From Candidatus Hydrogenedentota bacterium (GTDB lineage: Bacteria > Hydrogenedentota > Hydrogenedentia > Hydrogenedentales > SLHB01), in assembly GCA_016934125.1 (NCBI GenBank), contig JAFGTL010000712.1:1-13963 (forward strand): a stretch of 13,963 nucleotides of DNA. Reading direction: 5' to 3'. The translations under genes were made by a program, and so were the position numbers. Shown here piece by piece: positions 1 through 10,550 of this stretch. Numbering within the stretch: the first letter of the stretch is position 1; every line of letters begins with the position of its first letter. The notes under the pieces were generated by a model. It had not been told where the DNA came from. It saw nothing but the letters and a program-made list of their open reading frames with translations, and ran no database searches.

Positions 1-1906
1 GACGGAAATAGACAGGCCGGCCAGGGTGGCGTTCTTGAACCCGACGCGTTTGAGCGCGTCCAGGAGCTGCACCGTCTTGTCGTGGCCGTGCACGGTGTAG
101 GAGTTCGCGATGATGTCGCCGATCGAGTCCTTGTCCTGCTCCCGGTTCACGTCGGCCAGGGTCACCTCTTCGGGCAGGGCCTCGCAGAACATGACGCGGC
201 CGACGGTGGTGTCGACCACGGCCCCGTCGTTCCAGACCTTGACGGCGGCGTGCATGTCGACCGCGCGCATCTCATAGGCGAGCACGACCGACGCCGTGTC
301 GGGGAATACCTTGCCCGGCTGGAGGATCTCGCCGTTCTCACCGGTCCAGTCGCTCTTCCATTCACCGCGGGCGCCTACGCGCCGCTTGGTCATGTACGAG
401 ATGCCCAGCACGATGTCGTGGCTCGGCGTGACGATCGGGCGGCCGTGCGACGGTTTGAGGATGTTCGTCGACGACAGCATGAGGAGGCGGGCCTCCAACT
501 GCGCCGCCGGCATCAGGGGCACATGGACCGCCATCTGGTCGCCGTCGAAGTCCGCGTTGAAGGCCGCGCACACCAGGGGGTGGATCCGGATCGCCTTGCC
601 CTCGATGAGCACCGGCTCGAAGGCCTGGATGCCCAGGCGGTGGAGCGTGGGGGCGCGGTTCAGGAGCACCGGGTGATCGCGGATCACCTCTTCGAGGATG
701 TCCCACACCTCTTCGCGCCCTTGCGCGATGATGCGTTTGGCCGCCTTGATCGTCGAGGCCGCGCCGCGTTCCTTGAGTTCGCGGATGATGAACGGCTCGA
801 ACAGCTCCAAGGCCATCTTCTTGGGCAGGCCGCACTGGTGGAGTTTCAGTTCGGGACCGACCACGATCACCGACCGGCCCGAGTAATCCACGCGCTTGCC
901 GAGCAGGTTCTGGCGGAACCGGCCCTGCTTGCCCTTGAGCATGTCGCTCAGCGACTTCAGCGGCCGGTTGCCCGCGCCGAGGACGGTTCGGCCGTGGCGG
1001 CCGTTGTCGAACAGTGCGTCCACGGCCTCCTGCAGCATCCGTTTCTCGTTGCGCAGAATCACCTCGGGGGCGCGCAGCTCGATGAGCCGGCGCAGGCGGT
1101 TGTTCCGGTTGATCACGCGACGGTACAGATCGTTCAGGTCGCTCGTCGCGTAACGGCCGCCTTCGAGCGGCACGAGCGGGCGGAGGTCGGGCGGGATCAC
1201 GGGGATCACGTCCAGCACCATCCACGCCGGGCTGTTCCCGGACTTCCGCAGCGCCTCGACGACCTTCAGCCGCTTGATGGCCTTGGTCCGGGCCTGCATC
1301 GAAGTCGTGCTCGCCACCGCGGCGTGCAACTCCGCACTGAGCTGGTCGATATCGATCTCTTCCAGGAGCAGCTTGAGGGCCTCGGCGCCCATCTTGGCGT
1401 CGAAACGGTCCCCCCACTGCTCGCGGGCGTCCTGGTACTCGTCCTCGGTGAGCGTCTGGGCCTTCTCGAGGTCGGTGTCGCCCGGATCGACCACGACGTA
1501 GTTCTCGAAGTAGATGATGCGTTCCAGCACGCGGATCGACAGATCCAGCAGGTTGCCGATGCAGCTTGGCGTCGTCTTGAAGAACCAGATGTGCGTCACC
1601 GGCACGGCCAGCTTGATGCACCCCATCCGCTCGCGGCGCACCTTCGATTCCGTCACCTCGACGCCGCACCGATCGCATACGATGCCCCGGTGCTTCACCT
1701 TCTTGTATTTCCCGCAGGCGCACTCCCAGTCCTTGACCGGGCCGAAGATGCGCTCGCAGAACAGGCCGTCTTTCTCCGGCTTGAACGTGCGGTAGTTGAT
1801 GGTCTCCGGCTTCTTCACTTCCCCACGGGACCACTTCAAGATGTCTTCGGGCGAGGCCAGCCGGATCTGGATGGCGTCGAACCGATCACCCGTCGTCGGA
1901 ATGTGC

Positions 1907-1914
<8 letters not shown>
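1..1914 (-). CDS. rpoC: DNA-directed RNA polymerase subunit beta' (N-terminal 638 codons, cut by window edge)
   Basis: Beta' subunit of RNA polymerase, which carries the catalytic magnesium site and the DNA clamp. Translation reads MAKHIPTTGDRFDAIQIRLA, then the family-typical clamp start (LASPEDILKWSRGEVKKPET). The N-terminal zinc-binding cysteines are C65, C67, C80 and C83. The active-site motif NADFDGDQ places the metal-binding aspartates at D455, D457 and D459, close to the E. coli spacing. The frame is open to base 1, ending GLSISV, so the remaining roughly half of the protein lies outside the window. The start is TTG at 1912-1914: GGAGGG at 1923-1928 sits 8 nt upstream, and no ATG or GTG occurs before the conserved FDAI segment. 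The gene overlaps the rpoB stop by 8 bases, implying one mRNA and coupled translation. Identity is certain; the start is very likely. Confidence 0.97.
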
Positions 1915-5785
<3,871 letters not shown>

Positions 5786-5868
5786 GAAAGAGCCCCTTCT
5801 TTGTGAACACCAAACAGACTTCGGTTGCGGTTACTCGACAGCACTAAGTTGGCTGAATCTTCCGAGAC

Positions 5869-5895
5869 AAAAAAGGCGCCCTACCCACCGCGCCT
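5869..5895 (-). terminator. Terminator-like hairpin with U-tract in the rpoB leader (candidate attenuator)
   Basis: Read on the minus strand, AGGCGC (5890-5895) can pair with GCGCCT (5874-5879) around a 10-nt loop, and is followed by a run of Ts to 5869. The stem is short (5-6 bp) but all-GC except its last pair. It lies after the rpoB promoter and before the rpoB start, so it would act as an attenuator, not as a terminator of the gene upstream. A competing hairpin, CCACCG (5899-5904) with CGGTGG (5885-5890), uses the same region and cannot form together with it. Folding and function are inferred from the sequence alone. Confidence 0.45.
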
Positions 5896-5914
5896 AGCCG
5901 GTGGCTAAGGACAC
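5894..5914 (-). CDS. Possible six-codon leader ORF upstream of rpoB
   Basis: A perfect AGGAGG (5921-5926) is followed after 6 nt by GTG at 5912-5914 and the frame M-S-L-A-T-G-stop, with TAG at 5894-5896. An overlapping alternative, GTG at 5914-5916, gives only three codons. The Shine-Dalgarno sequence is far stronger than chance would suggest for a non-coding leader. The stop codon abuts the 5' arm of the U-tract hairpin, so a ribosome terminating here would cover that arm. No family can be assigned to so short a peptide. Translation itself, rather than the peptide, is the likely function if it is real. Confidence 0.35.
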   Translation of the reverse strand: MSLATG

Positions 5915-5943
5915 ACTTCTCCTCCTGGTCGGCACAAACCATG

Positions 5944-5972
5944 AGTTTAGCACACAGAAACAGCCTTGTCAA
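5944..5972 (-). promoter_or_regulatory. Sigma-70-type promoter of the rpoBC operon
   Basis: On the minus strand the -35 box is TTGACA (5967-5972, perfect consensus), the spacer is exactly 17 bp, and the -10 box is TAAACT (5944-5949, four of six). A TG one base upstream of the -10 box makes it an extended -10 element. Transcription would start near 5937-5940, giving a leader of about 150 nt before the rpoB ATG. This is the best-matching promoter in the window, as expected for a core gene. Confidence 0.85.
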
Positions 5973-6113
5973 ACAAACCGATCACCCCCATCGCCGGTTA
6001 AGACATCACAACCTGGCGCGCAAGGCAAGCTCCGCCGCACGCCCTGTGCCTGCGCGAAAGTCACCAGCGCGGTCAGTGCGTGGCCGAGCGAAACTCGCGC
6101 ATCCTCAAGAACT

Positions 6114-7568
6114 TCAAAGAGCCGGCACCGGCGGATGCGGGAGCGTGTCGGGAACGATGCTGACGCCCGTCGTGAACTTGAAGGGGCTGTCAAAGACCGG
6201 GTTGGGGAACTCCAGTTCGAGGAAGAAGGCGGTCCAGCCACTGGGGGGCGCATCCAGGGCAGCCCGAAACACGCCCGGCCCAGATTCCTCGGCCGGGGTG
6301 CCGCTCCACGCCTCGCCGATGCTCTCGAGGCGGAAATCGCGCGCCTCCGGGTTGGTGGCCTGCCAGAGAACCACCTTGGTCGGGACGGTTTCACAGCGGA
6401 CTTCGAGCGCGCCGCCGGTTTCCATCTTCCAGGTGAACTCGGGCCGGGGCACACCCGCCAGCACGGACTTGTAGAAAGAGGCCAGGTTGAAGTAGGCCTC
6501 GATGTTGAGTCCGTGGTCCGTGTTGGGCATATAGCGTAAATACTTCTCGCCTTTCAACTTATCGAAGTAGAACCGCCACGAATCGGGCGGGAAGAACTGG
6601 TCGCCGGCCGAATTGACGATGTATTTCGGCATGGTGAGCCGGTCGACGTAGCTGATCGGGTCGACTACGTCGCAGAGCGCCGCGAACTCGGGCGTGTGCA
6701 GCCGCGCCAGCACGTTCATGTCATCGTAACTGCCCACGGCAGGCGCCCAGAACCCATAGGCCGCGTGGTGGTTGTCCAGCGACGACACGACATCGAGGAC
6801 ATCGATCACGGCAGGCGTGATGGCGACCACGCGTTTATCGACCGCCGCCACCGTCCAGGTCGTCCAGCCCCGCTTCGAGCCGCCCGCCACCAGAAACCCG
6901 TCCACCTCGGGGTGTTCCTTCTGAACCAGGTCCATGGCCCGGACAACGGCCTTGGTCATGGGCAGGCGCGGCAGCCACAGGGGATCGCCGGTTATGAGGT
7001 ACTTGTCCCACGCGTACGCAATCATGTCGTCTTCGCTGCGCCCCTTCTCCTTGTAACGATCATCGTGCTCGTCGGGGAATCGGAGCGGTTGATTGGGGAT
7101 CTGCTTGACTTCGGCCACGATAGACTTCGTGAGCACAGCGACTTGGGCCAGTTCGGACGGCGCCGACGGGGCGTCACCGCCCCGGTTGCTCCCGCCGCCG
7201 ATGAACATCATGGCCTGCGTATGGGCGACCTCGGCCGGCACGACCACGAGCACCCAGTGCTCCCAGGCCGTTCGGTCCACCTTGTCCGGCGTCAGCCAGG
7301 TCTGGGAAGTCATCCTGTACGCGTACGCGGCATAGGCCGGCTCCTCAGCCACCGTCTCGGGGGGCGTCTGGTAGGAGAAACCGGGGTCGGGCGCCGCCAC
7401 ATAGTCGTCGAGCGGGGTAAGGCTGACCGCAACGGGCGGCGGGGGCGTGCCAGGGGGTGCCGTAGTACTCGGTGAGCACGAGGCCATCGCCACAACGAGG
7501 ACGGCGAGCGCGAGCGTCTCGAGCGCGAGCGGTTTGGGTAAACGTTGGAATCGACAATGGGCCGTCAT
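6114..7568 (-). CDS. PhoPQ-activated pathogenicity-related (PqaA) family lipoprotein, alpha/beta hydrolase fold
   Basis: A 484-residue predicted exported protein. The N-terminus has a hydrophobic stretch (about 16-28) ending in MAS-C31, a plausible lipobox (Met at -3 is less usual) followed by a Pro/Thr-rich linker, so it is probably a lipid-anchored envelope protein. The body matches the PhoPQ-activated pathogenicity-related family: PLDDYV near 52-57, MMFIGGGSNRG near 120-130, and GGSKRGWTTW at 229-238, which offers S231 as nucleophile. D323 (AGDQFFPPDS) and H352 (NTDHGL) complete a likely Ser-Asp-His triad. The C-terminal 110 residues look like the family's beta-rich domain. Substrates of this family are poorly defined; esterase or peptidase activity is inference. 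ATG 7566-7568 has AAAGGA 6 nt upstream. A TATAAT box and a palindromic operator lie just upstream. Confidence 0.88.
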   Translation of the reverse strand: MTAHCRFQRLPKPLALETLALAVLVVAMASCSPSTTAPPGTPPPPVAVSLTPLDDYVAAPDPGFSYQTPPETVAEEPAYAAYAYRMTSQTWLTPDKVDRTAWEHWVLVVVPAEVAHTQAMMFIGGGSNRGGDAPSAPSELAQVAVLTKSIVAEVKQIPNQPLRFPDEHDDRYKEKGRSEDDMIAYAWDKYLITGDPLWLPRLPMTKAVVRAMDLVQKEHPEVDGFLVAGGSKRGWTTWTVAAVDKRVVAITPAVIDVLDVVSSLDNHHAAYGFWAPAVGSYDDMNVLARLHTPEFAALCDVVDPISYVDRLTMPKYIVNSAGDQFFPPDSWRFYFDKLKGEKYLRYMPNTDHGLNIEAYFNLASFYKSVLAGVPRPEFTWKMETGGALEVRCETVPTKVVLWQATNPEARDFRLESIGEAWSGTPAEESGPGVFRAALDAPPSGWTAFFLELEFPNPVFDSPFKFTTGVSIVPDTLPHPPVPAL

Positions 7569-7601
7569 ACCATGTCCTTTCGTGGTGCGGTTGCCAAAAA
7601 A

Positions 7602-7615
7602 GGTAATCGATTACC
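7602..7615. promoter_or_regulatory. Perfect 14-bp palindrome, candidate LacI-family operator
   Basis: GGTAATCGATTACC is its own reverse complement, with a central CG, the form typical of LacI/GalR-family operators. It lies 34 bp upstream of the PqaA-like start and immediately downstream of that gene's TATAAT box, covering the expected transcription start. Bound protein would block initiation. The same site lies in the shared region of the divergent FAD oxidoreductase gene. No LacI-type regulator is encoded in the window, so any regulator would act in trans. Confidence 0.6.
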
Positions 7616-7619
7616 ATCC

Positions 7620-7648
7620 ATTATACCCCGCCCCCTCACCAAATGCCA
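7620..7648 (-). promoter_or_regulatory. Promoter of the PqaA-like gene (perfect -10 box, weak -35)
   Basis: TATAAT occurs on the minus strand at 7620-7625, set in otherwise very GC-rich sequence, so chance occurrence is unlikely. The -35 position at 17 bp spacing reads TGGCAT (7643-7648), a poor match. Transcription would begin near 7613, inside the palindromic operator, giving a leader of about 45 nt. A weak -35 next to a good -10 is consistent with a regulated promoter. Confidence 0.6.
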
Positions 7649-7778
7649 CCCCCAGTCCACCCCGGTTCCGCGCCACGGTTGCAGCGGGCGCGTCTGTCCT
7701 CTACCCTGGTGGCGACGCGCCAGGCCCGGCCGCGCCATGGCCGGCACATCGAACCGCAGGGAGGAACGCGAGGTGAAC

Positions 7779-10541
7779 ATGTTGACCGCCGTCGGGATGC
7801 TACTGGCCGCCGCGCCCGGGGCAACCGCGCCCCCGGCCCAAGGCGCCACCCGCTGGATCGACGCCGCAGACTTCGAGACGCGGGGCGGATGGCAGTTGGA
7901 CACCCAGTTCGTCTACCTGATGGGATCGCCCTGCCTCCTGGCCACCGGGGTGCAGACACCCGTCGAGGACGCCACCGCCACCTTCGCCGTCGCCGAGCCC
8001 GGACGATACCGCATTTGGGCGCGCGTGCGCGACTGGCTCCCCGAGTATCACCCGGGGCGGTTCCAGATTCTCATCCACGATGAGCCCCTGCCCCGCGTAC
8101 TGGGCGAGGCCGATCGGGACGACTGGCATTGGGTGGCCGCCGGAGACGTGCACCTCGAGGCCGGGGACGCCCGGATGGCGCTCCACGACCTCACCGGGGG
8201 ATTCGGGCGCTGCGCAGCCGTCATCGTGACGCGCGACATGGACTACGTGCCGCCCCACGAGGTGGAGGCCTGCGTGCAGGAGCGGGCACGTCTCAGGGGA
8301 ATCGACATCACGCCCCGGCCCATGGGCCGCTTCGACGTTGTGGTGGTCGGCGGCGGCCCGGCGGGGTGTCCGGCGGCCATCGCCGCGGCCCGGCTCGGCG
8401 CACGCACGGCCCTGATCCAGGATCGCCCGGTGCTGGGCGGCAACGCGAGCGATGAACTCGGCGTGCCCATGGAGGGCGCCGGGGTGTCCAAACGCAACGC
8501 ACGCGAGACGGGCATCGTGGAAGAGGCGTCGCGGCTCCGCGCCCAGCACGGATTCCCGAAGATGAGCGAGCCGTTCCGGATCCTCTGTGAGAACGAGCCG
8601 AACCTGCACGTGTTCCTCAACACGCGCATGGTCGGCGTCATCATGGCCGACGCCGAACACATTTCGGGCGTGCGCACGGTGGATGTGCTGGACGGAACCT
8701 GCGGCATTTTCGACGCGGACTACGTGGTGGACTGCACCGGGGACGGATGGGCGGGATACTATGCGGGGGCACGCTACCGCCTCGGACGCGAGGCGAAGTG
8801 GGAGTTCGACGAGCCCGACGCGCCCGAGCAGCCGGACGCCATCACGATGAGCGGGTGCCTCATGGACGGGAGCAGCCTCGGATACCGGGCCGAGGACATG
8901 GGGGCGCCCGCCGCATACGAGCCGCCGCCGTGGGCGGCCCGGCTACCGGATTTGGCCACCATCAACCGGCATCCGCGCAACGTCGTCACGGGTGAATGGT
9001 GGGTGGAGCACCCCGGGACGCGCGACGATCTCTACAACGCCGAGCAGGCGCGGGACGAACTCGTGCGGATCACTTTCGGATACTGGGACTACATCAAGAA
9101 CGTATGGGCCGAGCGGAAACGGGCGGAGCGGCTGGCGTTGACGAGCGTGTCCTACCTGAACGCGAAACGGGAGACACGCCGCCTCATGGGCGACCACGTG
9201 CTGACGGAAAACGACGTGCTCGGCAACGCCGATTTCGCCGACACGATCGCGTACGCGGGCTGGCCCCTGGACATTCACAATCCCCAGGGCATTTACGGCG
9301 GCCAAGAGGGCCCGTTTCACACCAACCACCACTATCCGGGCCTGTGCCGGATCCCGTTCTCGTGCCTGTACTCAGTGAACGTGGCGAACCTGCTGTTCGC
9401 GGGCCGGTGCGCGAGCGTCACCCACCTGGCCCTCGGCACGGTGCGCGTCGAACGCACACTGGCCACCCTCGGCCAGGCCGCCGGCACGGCCGCGGCCCTG
9501 TGCGCACGTTACGACATCGATCCGCGCACTTTGCGCGACGAACACCTCCCTGAGCTCCGACAGACGCTGCTGAAAAACGACCACTACATTCCCGGCCTCG
9601 TCAACGCGGATCCGGCCGATCTGGCGCGCACCGCCTCCGTGACGGCCTCGTCCTGCGCCGACTACCTGTCGTTCTCAGCCGAGGATGTGCGCCCGGGCCG
9701 CGACTACCACAGGCTCGATCATCGCCGCGCATTCATGATGCCCGTCATGCATGGCGGCCGGGTGCGTACGGCGTCGCTGTTGCTCCGCTCGGAACAGGAC
9801 GCGCCCGTCACGGCCCGCCTCCACCTGCGCGCGGCACCCGACTCGGGCGATTTCGGTTCGACGGACGACGTCGCCGTGGCCGTGGCCCAGGTGCCGCCCG
9901 GGGGCGAGCACTGGGTGTCCTTCACGTTCGACAGGGACGTGGCCGCGCCCTATGCGTGGGTGGTGCTGGATCCGGTGGAGGGGGTGTCGTGGCGGCTCAT
10001 GGACACGGGATGCGTGGGCGCATGCCGGGCGTACGCCGGGCCCGGCGCGGACGGGCCCGATGCCTGGGTGCCGCACAACCAGTTCTACGCGTGCTACTTC
10101 GATCCGCCCGCCGCACTCCAAGTCGACTGTTCCCCGGCCAACGTCGTGAACGGCGTGAGCCGCATCGTGGACGGCGCCACGAACATGTGGCGATCGGCGC
10201 CGGATGCCGGGCCTCCGCACTGGCTCGAACTGGCCTTCCCCGACACGGTTTCGATCAACACCGTTCAGATCACCTTCGGCACCGACCTCGACAGCCGGCG
10301 CCTCACCAAGGTGCGCGATCGGCAACGCGGCGAGAACGTGCTCCCGGGCGCGTCCGACTACACCATCACCGGTTTCGACGGCGCGGCCTGGCACACGCTC
10401 GTGCGCGAGGACGGCAACTTCCAGCGGTGGCGCCGGCACCGCTTCGAGCCCGTCGCGGTGAGCCGCCTTCGCCTCACGATCACCAGCGTCGCCGCCATGG
10501 CGTCGGCCGAGGTGTACGAGATTCGCGCGTACAACGAATGA
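7779..10541 (+). CDS. FAD-dependent oxidoreductase with N-terminal beta-sandwich and C-terminal discoidin (F5/8 type C)-like domain
   Basis: A 920-residue protein. About 24-157 is a beta-rich segment (DFETRGGWQLD, GRYRIWARVRDW, GDVHLEAGD) resembling golvesin-like or carbohydrate-binding sandwiches. 185-575 is an FAD_oxidored-type domain: dinucleotide-binding VVVVGGGPAGCPAA at 187-200, DCTGDGW at 318-324, and a C-terminal FAD-site segment LLFAGRCASVTHLALGT at 538-554. About 655-740 is a second beta domain. About 785-918 resembles an F5/8 type C domain (VNGVSRIVDGATNMWRS, then HWLELAF). The reaction and substrate are unknown; sugars or glycans are a reasonable guess from the accessory domains. 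The open frame extends upstream to 7545, but ATG 7779 (or GTG 7773) follows GGAGG and begins a hydrophobic, signal-like stretch. ATG 7737 is also possible, lacks a Shine-Dalgarno sequence, and would add a twin-arginine N-terminus. Confidence 0.85.
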   Translation: MLTAVGMLLAAAPGATAPPAQGATRWIDAADFETRGGWQLDTQFVYLMGSPCLLATGVQTPVEDATATFAVAEPGRYRIWARVRDWLPEYHPGRFQILIHDEPLPRVLGEADRDDWHWVAAGDVHLEAGDARMALHDLTGGFGRCAAVIVTRDMDYVPPHEVEACVQERARLRGIDITPRPMGRFDVVVVGGGPAGCPAAIAAARLGARTALIQDRPVLGGNASDELGVPMEGAGVSKRNARETGIVEEASRLRAQHGFPKMSEPFRILCENEPNLHVFLNTRMVGVIMADAEHISGVRTVDVLDGTCGIFDADYVVDCTGDGWAGYYAGARYRLGREAKWEFDEPDAPEQPDAITMSGCLMDGSSLGYRAEDMGAPAAYEPPPWAARLPDLATINRHPRNVVTGEWWVEHPGTRDDLYNAEQARDELVRITFGYWDYIKNVWAERKRAERLALTSVSYLNAKRETRRLMGDHVLTENDVLGNADFADTIAYAGWPLDIHNPQGIYGGQEGPFHTNHHYPGLCRIPFSCLYSVNVANLLFAGRCASVTHLALGTVRVERTLATLGQAAGTAAALCARYDIDPRTLRDEHLPELRQTLLKNDHYIPGLVNADPADLARTASVTASSCADYLSFSAEDVRPGRDYHRLDHRRAFMMPVMHGGRVRTASLLLRSEQDAPVTARLHLRAAPDSGDFGSTDDVAVAVAQVPPGGEHWVSFTFDRDVAAPYAWVVLDPVEGVSWRLMDTGCVGACRAYAGPGADGPDAWVPHNQFYACYFDPPAALQVDCSPANVVNGVSRIVDGATNMWRSAPDAGPPHWLELAFPDTVSINTVQITFGTDLDSRRLTKVRDRQRGENVLPGASDYTITGFDGAAWHTLVREDGNFQRWRRHRFEPVAVSRLRLTITSVAAMASAEVYEIRAYNE

Positions 10542-10550
10542 GGTGGAGCG

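Larger units (their letters stand above)
5786..6113. other. Intergenic region between the PqaA-like gene and rpoB (rpoB leader and promoter)
   Basis: 328 bp without a protein gene of normal size. The part nearest rpoB (5786 to about 5940) is the rpoB leader and contains the short ORF and hairpins listed separately. 5944-5972 is the promoter. The part from 5973 to 6113, directly after the stop of the PqaA-like gene, shows no hairpin with a T-tract on the minus strand, so I see no convincing terminator for that gene. Longer open frames crossing this region on either strand have no recognisable protein content. Confidence 0.7.

Noticed and set aside
362..1834. A 490-codon minus-strand frame inside rpoC
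   Set aside because: It is a frame-shifted reading of rpoC, rich in Arg, Pro and Gly. The rpoC frame itself is open through the region and carries all the conserved motifs.
5901..6539. Plus-strand frame of 212 codons across the rpoB upstream region
   Set aside because: It overlaps the rpoB promoter and then runs antisense to the PqaA-like gene. Its composition is shadow-like.
7679..7707. Plus-strand promoter TTGCAG-17 bp-TACCCT for the FAD oxidoreductase
   Set aside because: Each box matches only three of six consensus bases, so it is not distinguishable from chance in this composition.
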